Below the pieces are notes generated by a model. The model was not told the origin of the DNA, searched no databases, and saw only the letters and a list, made by a program, of their open reading frames with translations. From positions 28,157 to 35,987 of the forward strand of contig PLYD01000157.1 of NCBI GenBank assembly GCA_003151665.1: a stretch of DNA of 7,831 nt, in the 5' to 3' direction. This stretch comes from Candidatus Dormiibacterota bacterium (GTDB lineage Bacteria > Chloroflexota > Dormibacteria > Dormibacterales > Dormibacteraceae). Shown here one piece after another: positions 1 to 6,594 of this stretch (positions within the stretch are counted from its first letter, which is position 1; each line of letters opens with the position of its first letter). Made by a program: the position numbers and the translations under genes.

Positions 1-1
1 C

Positions 2-1138
2 GTCGCCGGCAAACGCGTTCTTGTGCGCGAGGACCTCAACGTGCCGCTGGCGAAAGGGGCGATCGCCGACGATTCGCGAATCAAGGCGGCGATCCCAACC
101 CTGGAGCATCTCGCGGAGCGTGACGCCAGGGTCATCGTGATGTCACACCTTGGACGCCCGAAAGGCGTCGATCCGGCACTTTCGCTGCGGCCCGTGGCGG
201 CCACGCTTTCGAAAGAGCTCGGTCGCGAGGTGCGATTTGCCGAGGATTGCGTTGGCGAGGTGGCGCGCGCGGCTGTGGGCAAGCTGAAAGATGGTGAGGT
301 CCTGCTCCTGGAGAATGTGCGCTTTCATCCCGAGGACGAAGCGAACGACCCGGAGTTTGCCAGCCGCCTGGCGGCGTTGGGCGAGATCTTTGTCAACGAC
401 GCGTTTGCCGCCTCGCATCGAGCGCATGCCTCGGTCGTCGGCGTCGCCAAGCACCTGCCCGCTTACGCCGGAGAGTTGATGCTCGCGGAGCTCACCGCTC
501 TACATAAAGCACTCGACGATCCCAAGCGTCCGCTCGTCGCGGTGGTCGGGGGGGCCAAGGTCTCCACCAAGGTCGGGGTCCTGACTCACCTGCTCGAGAA
601 GGTTGACGCGTTACTCATCGGTGGAGCGATGGCCAACACCTTCTTCAGAGCGCAGGGTTACCCGACAGGGGCCGGCCTGGTCGAGGAGTCGGCGCTCAAA
701 GACGCCATGGAGGTCGAGAAGGAAGGAGGCAAGAAGCTCGTTCTGCCAGTCGATCTCGTCTGTGCACGTCGGATGGAGGCTGGGCAGGAGATCGAGACGG
801 TGCCCGCGAACGCGATTGAGCCGGAGTGGATGGCGCTCGACATAGGCCCGGAGTCGGTGGCCCTGTTCGGCAAGCACATCGCTTCTGCCGCGACGATTGT
901 CTGGAACGGACCGATGGGCGTCGCGGAGATCCCTGATTTCGCCAAGGGAACCCGCGCGGTGGGGCAGGCGGTGGCGGGCTCCGGTGCTTACTCTTTGGTG
1001 GGCGGCGGTGACACGGTGGCCGCCATCGATTCGCTTGGGCTCTCCGGCTTTTCGCATGTATCGACAGGTGGGGGCGCGACCCTCGAGTACCTCGAGGGCA
1101 AGGAGCTTCCGGGCGTCGCGATCCTGAAGGACGCTTGA
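2..1138 (+). CDS. pgk: Phosphoglycerate kinase, 5' partial
   Basis: Phosphoglycerate kinase moves a phosphate between 1,3-bisphosphoglycerate and ADP in the cytosol, the first ATP-forming step of lower glycolysis. The frame is already open at base 2 ([16 protein letters not shown]), so the true start lies upstream of the window and roughly 10-15 residues are missing; the GTG at 23 is an internal valine, not the start. Family landmarks appear in the right order: the N-terminal REDLNVPL substrate segment, [17 protein letters not shown], the SHRAHAS motif, [31 protein letters not shown], the nucleotide-binding GGGDTVAA, and the C-terminal [11 protein letters not shown]. The visible 378 residues plus the missing start match the usual length of about 390-400. 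The TGA stop overlaps the ATG of the next gene by one base, so the two are almost certainly co-translated. A gap gene upstream would be expected but is outside the window. Confidence 0.97.
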   Translation, partial: VAGKRVLVREDLNVPLAKGAIADDSRIKAAIPTLEHLAERDARVIVMSHLGRPKGVDPALSLRPVAATLSKELGREVRFAEDCVGEVARAAVGKLKDGEVLLLENVRFHPEDEANDPEFASRLAALGEIFVNDAFAASHRAHASVVGVAKHLPAYAGELMLAELTALHKALDDPKRPLVAVVGGAKVSTKVGVLTHLLEKVDALLIGGAMANTFFRAQGYPTGAGLVEESALKDAMEVEKEGGKKLVLPVDLVCARRMEAGQEIETVPANAIEPEWMALDIGPESVALFGKHIASAATIVWNGPMGVAEIPDFAKGTRAVGQAVAGSGAYSLVGGGDTVAAIDSLGLSGFSHVSTGGGATLEYLEGKELPGVAILKDA

Positions 1139-1923
1139 TGGCTGCGGCTGAGAAGGCACTACTCGCCGCCAACTGGAAGATGAACCCGACTGACGGGGGC
1201 GCTGCGCTCGAGCTCGTGAACGCGATCCTGCCGGTGGCCTCCAGCAACGTCGACCAGGTGGAGGTCGCGCTGTTCCCGCCGTTCCCGTGGCTGCTCGGTG
1301 TCGCTGAGGTGCTTGGCGAGTCGGGCGTCAAGCTCGGCGCGCAGGACTGCTTCTGGGAGATGTCCGGCGCCTACACGGGTGAGGTGTCGCCCAAGATGCT
1401 CGAGGGCTGGTGCCAGTGGGTGCTGGTCGGGCATTCCGAGCGGCGTGCATATCTCGGCGAGACCGACGAGATGGTGTCCAAGAAGGTCGCGGCGGCCCTC
1501 TCCTGCGACCTGAGCGTGATCATGTGCGTCGGCGAGCTCGATGAGGATTACGTCTCTGGAACGGGCAGCGAGGTAGTCACCATGCAGGTCAAGGCCGGCC
1601 TCTCCAGCTGCTCCGCCGACGATTCGGCACGTTTGGTCATCGCGTACGAGCCGGTCTGGGCCATCGGCACAGGAAAGAGCGCTGACCCCGAGCACGCTTA
1701 CAAGACGATGCGGCTGATTCGACGCGTGGTCGGGGAGACCATCGGCGCCGGCGCCGCCCGAAAGGTGCGCGTGCTTTACGGGGGCAGCGTCAACGCCGGC
1801 AATGTGCAGTCGTACGTCGAGCTTCCTCTGTGCGACGGCTGCCTGGTCGGAGGCGCGAGCCTGAAGGCTGACGAGTTCTCCGAGATCGTCCGGGTGACCG
1901 GGGCCGTCTATGGCCACCGCTAG
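1138..1923 (+). CDS. tpiA: Triosephosphate isomerase
   Basis: Triosephosphate isomerase interconverts dihydroxyacetone phosphate and glyceraldehyde 3-phosphate in the cytosol. The 261-residue product has the full catalytic set: Asn12 and Lys14 in ANWKMN, electrophile His99 in VGHSERR, base Glu171 in [12 protein letters not shown] (the mobile loop 6), and the phosphate-gripping YGGSV (214-218) and VGGAS (237-241). ATG 1138 is chosen because the family start lies just before the NWKMN strand and because ATG shares its A with the pgk stop (TGATG), a translational-coupling arrangement; a TTG one codon earlier is less likely. The 3' end overlaps gpmA by 14 bases. The protein has seven cysteines (71, 92, 124, 130, 158, 232, 235), of which Cys130 is the family-conserved CVGE cysteine. 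Nothing suggests loss of function. Confidence 0.97.
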   Translation: MAAAEKALLAANWKMNPTDGGAALELVNAILPVASSNVDQVEVALFPPFPWLLGVAEVLGESGVKLGAQDCFWEMSGAYTGEVSPKMLEGWCQWVLVGHSERRAYLGETDEMVSKKVAAALSCDLSVIMCVGELDEDYVSGTGSEVVTMQVKAGLSSCSADDSARLVIAYEPVWAIGTGKSADPEHAYKTMRLIRRVVGETIGAGAARKVRVLYGGSVNAGNVQSYVELPLCDGCLVGGASLKADEFSEIVRVTGAVYGHR

Positions 1924-2677
1924 AAAGCCCGGCGTGCTCGTGCTTCTGCGGCACGGGCAGAGCACCTGGAACCTCGAGAACCTGTTCACCGGCTGGCACG
2001 ATGTGCCGCTCAGCGAGCGGGGCGTGACGGAGGCCAAGGAGGGCGGGCGGCTGATGAAAGAGGCTGGGCTCGCGCCCGAGGTGGTCCATACCTCGCTCCT
2101 CGTGCGAGCGATCAAGACGGCTGACCTGGCCCTGGACGAAATGGACCGGACCTGGATCCCGGTGAGGCGGTCGTGGCGCTTGAACGAGCGCCATTACGGC
2201 GCGCTGCAGGGGCTCAACAAGCAACAGACCGCGGACAAGTACGGCGCCGACCAGGTCAAGTTGTGGCGCCGGAGCTACGACGTGCGCCCACCGGAGATGA
2301 AGGTGTCGGACGAGCATCATCCCTCCCACGATCCGCGCTACGCGGAGCTGCCGCCGGAGCTCCTGCCGACCGCCGAGTGCCTGAAGGATGTGGTCGAGCG
2401 GATGCTGCCGTATTGGTTCGACAGCATCGTGCCGGACCTGCTCCATCACCAATGCGTGCTGGTATCAGCCCACGGGAACAGCCTTCGCGCGCTGGTCAAA
2501 CACCTCGACGGGCTCACCGACCAGGAGGTGGTCGACCTGAACATTCCGACGGGGGTGCCGCGCGTCTACGAGCTCGATTCGAAGTTCCGGCCGACGTCCT
2601 CGCGATACCTCGGCGACCCCGCCGAGATCGCGCGGAGGGCGGCAGCGGTCAAGGCGCAGGCTTCGCGCTCGGTTTAG
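1910..2677 (+). CDS. gpmA: 2,3-bisphosphoglycerate-dependent phosphoglycerate mutase
   Basis: This enzyme interconverts 3- and 2-phosphoglycerate through a phosphohistidine, using 2,3-bisphosphoglycerate as primer. The 255-residue product matches the dPGM branch of the histidine phosphatase superfamily. It has the [10 protein letters not shown] motif with nucleophile His15 preceded by Arg14, [13 protein letters not shown], Arg66 in LLVRAIKTA, the acid Glu93 in [14 protein letters not shown], and the second catalytic His188 in [18 protein letters not shown]. These correspond to E. coli His11, Arg62, Glu89 and His184 with a constant offset of four. The [12 protein letters not shown] segment is also typical. 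ATG 1910 lies inside the end of tpiA (14-base overlap in another frame); a GTG at 1934 would give a shorter, family-like N-terminus and cannot be excluded. The final 20 residues are Ala/Arg-rich, as is common in this family. Confidence 0.96.
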   Translation: MATARKPGVLVLLRHGQSTWNLENLFTGWHDVPLSERGVTEAKEGGRLMKEAGLAPEVVHTSLLVRAIKTADLALDEMDRTWIPVRRSWRLNERHYGALQGLNKQQTADKYGADQVKLWRRSYDVRPPEMKVSDEHHPSHDPRYAELPPELLPTAECLKDVVERMLPYWFDSIVPDLLHHQCVLVSAHGNSLRALVKHLDGLTDQEVVDLNIPTGVPRVYELDSKFRPTSSRYLGDPAEIARRAAAVKAQASRSV

Positions 2678-2737
2678 GGCTCGGCTTAGACTGGTTGAGG
2701 TAGAAGACAAGAACAAATCATCTGAGGGGGATCCCAA
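2678..2737 (+). promoter_or_regulatory. gpmA-sodA gap with strong ribosome binding site
   Basis: This 60-base gap is the only real spacing in the plus-strand cluster. GAGGGGG at 2724-2730 lies 7 bases before the sodA ATG and is a far better Shine-Dalgarno match than anything before tpiA or gpmA, so superoxide dismutase is probably translated independently and strongly. The upstream part is AT-richer than its neighbours and could hold a promoter (a TTGAGG occurs at 2695), but I see no convincing -10 box at proper spacing and do not claim one. No terminator hairpin is visible, so read-through from the glycolytic genes is likely. Confidence 0.6.
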
Positions 2738-3355
2738 ATGGCATTTCAAGTTCCACCGCTGGCGTACCCGTTCGACGCGCTCGAGCCGCACATCGATGCG
2801 AAAACGATGGAGATCCATCACGACAAGCACCACGCGACCTATGTGACCAACGCCAACGCGGCGCTGGAGAAGCACCCGGAGCTGGCATCGAAGTCGGTCG
2901 AGGAGCTGCTCTGGGGGATCGACACGGTGCCGGAGGACATCCGCACTGCGATCCGCAACAACGCCGGCGGCCACTCCAACCACTCGATCTTCTGGAGCAT
3001 CATGGGCCCGGGCGGCGGCGGCAACCCTCCAGGCCGGCTCGGCGACTCGATCAAGAGCGCGTTCGGGAGCTACGACTCGTTCAAGGAGCAGATCACGAAG
3101 GCCGGGCTCGGCCAGTTCGGCAGCGGTTGGGCGTGGCTCCTCGCCGACAAGAACGGAAAGATGTCGATCAAGAGCTACCCGAACCAGGACAGCCCGTACA
3201 TGGAAGGCCTCACACCGATCCTTGGTGTCGACGTGTGGGAGCACGCCTACTACTTGAAGTACCAGAACAAGCGCGCCGACTACCTCGCGGCATGGTTCAA
3301 CACCTTGAACTGGGCGGCGATCGAGGTTCGGTTCAGCTCGATCTGGGTGGCATAG
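2738..3355 (+). CDS. sodA: Superoxide dismutase, Mn-type (Fe/Mn family)
   Basis: It dismutates superoxide to oxygen and hydrogen peroxide. The 205-residue product has the N-terminal helical hairpin domain (about 1-90) and C-terminal alpha/beta domain of the Fe/Mn family. All four metal ligands are visible: His27 (MEIHHDKHH), His82 ([10 protein letters not shown]), Asp165 and His169 ([13 protein letters not shown]). The second-sphere tyrosine is Tyr35. Gly77-Gly78 before the second ligand and Gln150 in NQDSPY are the manganese-enzyme pattern; the iron enzyme instead carries its glutamine in the Gly77 region. Cambialistic use of either metal remains possible. No signal peptide is present, so the enzyme is cytosolic. 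The start is fixed by the strong ribosome binding site and by the family-typical beginning. The stop codon overlaps the secG ribosome binding site. Confidence 0.96.
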   Translation: MAFQVPPLAYPFDALEPHIDAKTMEIHHDKHHATYVTNANAALEKHPELASKSVEELLWGIDTVPEDIRTAIRNNAGGHSNHSIFWSIMGPGGGGNPPGRLGDSIKSAFGSYDSFKEQITKAGLGQFGSGWAWLLADKNGKMSIKSYPNQDSPYMEGLTPILGVDVWEHAYYLKYQNKRADYLAAWFNTLNWAAIEVRFSSIWVA

Positions 3356-3360
3356 GGGAG
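3354..3360 (+). promoter_or_regulatory. Ribosome binding site of secG
   Basis: AGGGGAG lies 5 bases before the secG ATG and overlaps the last two bases of the sodA stop codon. It fixes the secG start and implies that secG translation is tied to that of sodA. Confidence 0.65.
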
Positions 3361-3365
3361 ACCCG

Positions 3366-3629
3366 ATGCAGAACGTCGCTCATACGCTGGTCGTCCTCGA
3401 GGCGGTGATCGCCCTCCTGATGATCGTCAGCGTGCTCGTGCAGACGCCCAAGGCATCAGGGCTGGGTGGCACCATCGGAGGCGGCGATGGCGGGTTGGGC
3501 GGAGGTTATCGGACGCGCCGCGGGCTGGAGCGCCAGATCTACTGGACGTCGTGGGTCCTTACCGGCGCGTTCCTGGTCTGCTCGGTTGCCAACATCTGGG
3601 TCGCCAACTGGTTGGCCACTCATCCGTAG
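3366..3629 (+). CDS. secG: Preprotein translocase subunit SecG
   Basis: SecG is the small accessory subunit of the SecYEG protein-conducting channel in the cytoplasmic membrane. The 87-residue product has the family layout: a first membrane helix at about 5-26, the loop signature VLVQTPKASGLGGTIGG (about 23-39) followed by a Gly-rich stretch to residue 47, a basic patch (RTRRGLERQ, 49-57), and a second membrane helix at about 60-82. The length is in the usual 70-110 range. It starts 10 bases after sodA with a good ribosome binding site. Placement of secG close downstream of pgk-tpi is a known arrangement in several bacterial phyla, though sodA between them is unusual. The last 44 bases probably overlap the start of the following binding-protein gene. 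Confidence 0.93.
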   Translation: MQNVAHTLVVLEAVIALLMIVSVLVQTPKASGLGGTIGGGDGGLGGGYRTRRGLERQIYWTSWVLTGAFLVCSVANIWVANWLATHP

Positions 3630-5241
3630 TAGTCGACTAGCCGCCGCCGCCGCGCTCGCGGCGGTGGTGCTCTTGGGCTGCCAGCCCGTCGCCACCGCGC
3701 CGAAGCCCGCGAGCGGGGGTACGGCCGTGGAAGCGCTCGTCGGGGCGCCAGGCGTGCTAAACCCGCTGTTCGAGGTGGACGCCACGACGCGCGACGTCGA
3801 CAGCGTCATCTATCAGGGCCTCACGACCATCGACGCCCAGCAGAACGTGGTCGGCCAGCTGGCCAGCACGTGGACCATCTCGCCAAATCACCTCTCGTAC
3901 ACGTTCACCATTCGCGGCGGCGTCAAGTGGGCCGACGGCCAGCCGTTTACGTCGGACGATGTGCTGTTCACCTTCCACGTTCTGCAGGACCTCGAGTACA
4001 CGCAGCCTGGCGCCGACTCGTGGCGGCAGGTCGGCGTGGCCGCGGCAGGGCCTGGCCGCGTGATCTTCACGCTGCGTGCGCCCAGCGCCTCCTTCCCGTT
4101 GGCGCTTCGTATCGGGGTCATCGCCAAGCACCTGTTCAATGGCATGTCGCCGCCTCAGATCGCCGCGAGCCCGTATAGCGGCGTGATGGCGATCGGTACC
4201 GGGCCGTTCAAGGTTTCGGCGATCAGCCCTCTCGCCGTGACTCTCAGCCGCAACGTTTACGCGGATCCGCAGCCGTACCTTGAGCACCTGATCTTTCGAA
4301 CCTACTCGACCAACCCGGCGACCGATCCGCAGGCGGCGATTGACGGGGTCGTGCACGGGGCGGCGGACCTGGTCGGCGGTCTCGAGCCACAGGAGGTCGG
4401 CACGCTGCAGCGTCGCAGCGACATCACCGTCCAGGACGTGAGGACGTTCACCGACGCTTTCGTGTCGATGAACGTGGAGGGTGCTGGCAAGCCGTACTTC
4501 AGCGACGTGAAGGTGCGGCTCGCGCTGACGCAAGCGATCGACCGACAGAAGATCATCGACGACGTGATCGCCGGGTACGGCGATCCTGATCCGGGACCGA
4601 TCCCCGTTGCCGACTGGGCTTACTCCGCGGCGGCCGCCGCCAAGTATCCGTACGACAGGATCAGTGCAGTCAAGGCGCTTGAGGCTGCGGGCTGGGTGCT
4701 GGCGCCCGGCGCCAAGATCCGGACCAAGGGCGGCGTGCCTTTCAAGGTGACGCTGGTCACTGCGGGCTCGTTCCCGAACCGGCAGGTGGCCGACGCGGTG
4801 TCCAAGCAGCTGCTTGCGGTGGGGGTCGAGGCCGATGTCACGCCGGTCACCTCGACGGCGCTGGTGCAGTCATACCTGATTGGCCGGAAGTATCAGATGG
4901 CGCTCGTGGCGTTCGATGTCGGGCCCGATCCCGACCAGTACTCGCTGTGGCATTCGGGCGCGGACCCTAACTCTCTGAACTTTGCGTATCAGCGGGGTTG
5001 GGGGGTGATCGACCAGGATCTTGAGGTCGGGCGGGCGGCGGTCGATCAGTCGGCTCGCCTCGCCGCGTACATCGACTTTCAGATGCTGATCGCCGACGCG
5101 GCGCCAGCGATCTTCTTATATGCGCCGCACTACGACTATGCGATTTCGCAGCGCGTCCACGGAGTTCGGCTCAATAACGTGATCGAGCCGGGCGATCGCC
5201 TCCAGTACGTGACGCAGTGGTATGTGAACACAGGCGGCTAG
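3586..5241 (+). CDS. ABC transporter substrate-binding lipoprotein, family 5 (peptide/nickel type)
   Basis: This is a solute receptor of the DppA/OppA/NikA class (SBP_bac_5), which captures oligopeptides or similar ligands outside the membrane for an ABC importer. The signal peptide runs IRSSRLAAAAALAAVVLLGC with lipobox LLGC, and the lipidated Cys is at 3679-3681. The mature part has the family signature YTFTIRGGVKWADGQPFTSD (105-124 from the TTG start), GTGPFKV (204-210), the hinge-region pattern FSDVKVRLALTQAIDR (305-320), and a C-terminal segment ending near LYAPHYDYAI. Its length of about 551 residues is normal. The start is unresolved: no ATG or GTG lies between the secG stop and the lipobox at a workable distance. 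TTG 3586, inside secG, gives a 32-residue leader and is used here; ATC 3622 would give a 20-residue leader. No permease or ATPase gene is adjacent, so the ligand cannot be inferred from neighbours. Confidence 0.9.
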   Translation: MPTSGSPTGWPLIRSSRLAAAAALAAVVLLGCQPVATAPKPASGGTAVEALVGAPGVLNPLFEVDATTRDVDSVIYQGLTTIDAQQNVVGQLASTWTISPNHLSYTFTIRGGVKWADGQPFTSDDVLFTFHVLQDLEYTQPGADSWRQVGVAAAGPGRVIFTLRAPSASFPLALRIGVIAKHLFNGMSPPQIAASPYSGVMAIGTGPFKVSAISPLAVTLSRNVYADPQPYLEHLIFRTYSTNPATDPQAAIDGVVHGAADLVGGLEPQEVGTLQRRSDITVQDVRTFTDAFVSMNVEGAGKPYFSDVKVRLALTQAIDRQKIIDDVIAGYGDPDPGPIPVADWAYSAAAAAKYPYDRISAVKALEAAGWVLAPGAKIRTKGGVPFKVTLVTAGSFPNRQVADAVSKQLLAVGVEADVTPVTSTALVQSYLIGRKYQMALVAFDVGPDPDQYSLWHSGADPNSLNFAYQRGWGVIDQDLEVGRAAVDQSARLAAYIDFQMLIADAAPAIFLYAPHYDYAISQRVHGVRLNNVIEPGDRLQYVTQWYVNTGG

Positions 5242-5400
5242 TCCTTTAGGCGTGATCTGAGTTCAATTCTAGCCTCGGCGCCGCCGCCGCAGGTCTCTCC
5301 CGATGGCAAGTTCTACTGGGACGGGACGCGCTGGGTGCCAATGCCTGCTCAAGGACCAGCTCCGCGTTTGTGTCAAGGGCCTGTGGATAGTCCGAACTGA
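5242..5400 (+). pseudogene. Orphan fragment with SPDGKFYWDGTRWVPM motif
   Basis: Directly after the binding-protein TAG, the same reading frame stays open to the TGA at 5398-5400. It encodes a Pro-rich lead (ASAPPPQV) followed by SPDGKFYWDGTRWVPM (5296-5343) and PAQGPAPR. The 'DGxxYWDGxxW' pattern is familiar to me from short tryptophan-containing repeats or tails of actinobacterial and Chloroflexota envelope proteins. No ATG, GTG or TTG precedes it in frame after 5241. I therefore read it as the leftover of a gene whose other parts are lost; a read-through extension of the binding protein is the alternative. From about 5373 it overlaps the end of the minus-strand lipoprotein gene. The 131 bases between the two convergent genes hold no clear terminator hairpin. 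Confidence 0.5.
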
Positions 5401-5969
5401 TGGAATAGGTCCTTGCACTGTGCGTCGTCGACGCTCGGCGTGGAGCAGAGTATGGCGCCCACCGGGTACGTCAGGTTTGCAGTGTGGTCGCCAACTGTGT
5501 AGTCGATCTGAAACCCGGTGGTGCCCGCGTTCGTGCCGGGCGGCACGGTGAGTTCTAGGCCGAGTTCGTAACCCTGACCCGAACCGGAGACGCATTGCGT
5601 GTCCACGATCCGATCGGCGGTGTTGAAGCCATTATCTTGCAGGGTGCCAGCGCCGGAACCCAGCATGACAGCGCCTCTGAGCGTGGGGTTGGGACGCACC
5701 GCGAATGCGACAACTTCGACGGTGCCCACCGGTCGAACGGGCCGGACGTCAGTGATGACGGCCCGGCCCGGCCCGGTGAGGCATAGGAGCATCTCGCCGA
5801 TGTCCGCGTGATTGGAGGGACCCACCGCCGGGATACCGTTTATGCCCGAGTTGGTGGGTCCCCCTGTGGAGAGTTCCGGGCCCGACCACACCCCGCTTCC
5901 CTGACACGCGCACGCGAGCACCAGCACGGAGCCCGCAGTGGCCAGCGAGGTGAACGGTCGAGTCGCCAC
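5373..5969 (-). CDS. Secreted lipoprotein-like protein of unknown function
   Basis: This 198-residue protein is not a family I can name. The N-terminus is a signal peptide: Arg4, then a hydrophobic core ending in LVLACACQGSG. Cys20 or Cys22 could be lipidated, but the lipobox is imperfect. The rest is predicted by eye to be beta-rich and is cysteine-bearing (63, 126, 175, 185), suggesting two disulfides outside the membrane. It includes NPTLRGAVMLGSGAGTL and a GYELGLELTVPPGTNAGTTG stretch followed by FQIDYTVGDHTANLTYPVGAILC. The pattern of a short strand ending in Cys resembles hypothetical secreted proteins I recall from Actinobacteria, which is only an impression. The start is GTG, 2 bases after the stop of the upstream minus-strand frame, with no Shine-Dalgarno, so it is probably translated by coupling. 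Codon use looks looser and less GC-rich than in the flanking enzymes. Confidence 0.68.
   Translation of the reverse strand: MATRPFTSLATAGSVLVLACACQGSGVWSGPELSTGGPTNSGINGIPAVGPSNHADIGEMLLCLTGPGRAVITDVRPVRPVGTVEVVAFAVRPNPTLRGAVMLGSGAGTLQDNGFNTADRIVDTQCVSGSGQGYELGLELTVPPGTNAGTTGFQIDYTVGDHTANLTYPVGAILCSTPSVDDAQCKDLFHQFGLSTGP
5817..5862. repeat. 10-base inverted repeat inside the lipoprotein gene
   Basis: GGGACCCACC (5817-5826) and GGTGGGTCCC (5853-5862) are perfect inverted copies separated by 26 bases. On the minus strand they encode the GPT and VGP parts of the Pro/Gly-rich linker after the signal peptide (residues about 37-51). The hairpin may simply reflect Gly-Pro codon use. Confidence 0.6.
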
Positions 5970-5971
5970 GG

Positions 5972-6322
5972 TCAGTATGGATCAGCTTCGAGGAGCGAGG
6001 ACTGCAGAGGTCCACTTGAGCTGTTTCCGCAGACTTCTCCCGCCACGTTGAAATGGTATTTCAGTCGAACGCTGCTTCCGTATCCCTGTTGAGCCGAGAC
6101 ACTTAGAACGCCAAGGTTCCCGCCGCCGCCGACGGTCGCGTCGGTGGCGCTTGCTGTAAACCAAGTGTCACCGGCACGGTGAGTCCCGCAGTTCCATTGC
6201 CACGTAACCCCGACCGGGCCGCCGTCAGCTGTGAGGAGGTCGTAGAAGCTGTATGGCTCCCTATAGACGCCGCCGCAAGTGCCGCGCACGTCGCGGTAGC
6301 GCGTCGGGCACGTGGGGCGCAT
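5972..6322 (-). CDS. Secreted-like protein of unknown function, N-terminus missing
   Basis: This 116-residue frame has no recognised family. It contains four cysteines (5, 16, 45, 98), aromatic-rich segments (REPYSFYDLL, VTWQWNCGTH, GDTWFTASAT), a Gly-rich turn (VGGGGNLG) and a closing strand pattern RLKYHFNVAGEVCG. This composition is typical of small extracellular beta proteins with disulfides. However, the frame begins with MRPTCPTRYR and has no signal peptide; the frame is closed by a TGA at 6338-6340. The gene is therefore likely a truncated or frameshifted remnant whose front lies in 6323-6594. Its stop (TGA) is 2 bases before the GTG of the lipoprotein gene, so the two formed one transcription unit. 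A cytosolic protein starting at ATG 6322 is the less likely alternative. Confidence 0.45.
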   Translation of the reverse strand: MRPTCPTRYRDVRGTCGGVYREPYSFYDLLTADGGPVGVTWQWNCGTHRAGDTWFTASATDATVGGGGNLGVLSVSAQQGYGSSVRLKYHFNVAGEVCGNSSSGPLQSSLLEADPY

Positions 6323-6594
6323 CCGGTACAGCTTCGATCACGGATTCCTCAACGTATGGTGTTTCGACCACATTCTCGACCACGCATTCCGTTTACAACC
6401 GCGTCAACAGCTGCGGGAGACCAGGTCCTCGACGGTCTTGTCGGGTGCATAGAGTTCAATGTCGGCCTTCGTGACGGTGACCATGGCTCGGTGAGATGGC
6501 GGCCGTCATCGTCGATTCGGACGTGGCATATCCACCCATTCACGGTTACAACGGCAGTGACGTTGATGGTTCGGGGCACGTCACAATTGTGGGC
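6323..6594 (-). other. Fragmented minus-strand coding stretch upstream of the secreted-protein pair
   Basis: No intact gene is visible in these 272 bases, but minus-strand coding signals occur in three frames. From about 6594 to 6485 one frame reads TINVTAVVTVNGWICHVRID. A second frame has ATG 6484 and reads MVTVTKADIELYAPDKTVED, continuing to a TGA at 6404-6406 (26 residues). A third, over about 6395-6280, reads CVVENVVETPYVEESVIEAV and onward. The second frame is the same phase as the secreted-like frame ending at 5972. This is what a gene broken by several small insertions or deletions, or an error-rich assembly, would look like. A 12-base-period repeat of TCGACCAC (6364-6371 and 6376-6383) lies within it. 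The plus strand offers only an Arg/Ser-rich frame unlike real protein. Confidence 0.35.
6557..6584. promoter_or_regulatory. Inverted repeat upstream of the dehydrogenase-like gene (possible operator)
   Basis: GTGACGT (6557-6563) and ACGTCAC (6578-6584) are perfect inverted copies with a 14-base spacer, ending 10 bases before the chosen GTG start. It sits between the divergent minus-strand unit and the plus-strand gene, so it could bind a dimeric regulator or form a hairpin near the ribosome binding region. No convincing -35/-10 pair is visible around it. It is only 7 bases per arm, so chance is a real possibility. Confidence 0.35.

Noticed and set aside
611..1331. Long minus-strand open frames across pgk and tpiA
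   Set aside because: They are Arg/Pro/Ser-rich mirror frames of well-supported plus-strand enzymes in GC-rich DNA and show no family motifs.
2695..2723. Possible sigma-70 promoter before sodA
   Set aside because: A TTGAGG is present, but no acceptable -10 element lies 16-18 bases downstream.
3466..3585. An earlier ATG (3466) for the substrate-binding protein
   Set aside because: It would add about 40 Arg/Ser/Gly-rich residues read out of frame through secG ahead of the signal peptide, which does not fit a lipoprotein.
5242..5372. Bidirectional terminator between the convergent genes
   Set aside because: No stable stem followed by a T-run is visible on either strand.
5758..5779. Triplicated GGCCC-type tandem repeat
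   Set aside because: It encodes the LTGPGRAV stretch of the lipoprotein on the minus strand and is explained by Gly-Pro-Gly-Arg codons.
6496..6594. ATG 6496 as the start of the dehydrogenase-like gene
   Set aside because: It adds 33 residues before the normal MDLGL-type beginning of the family, and they resemble nothing in SDRs.
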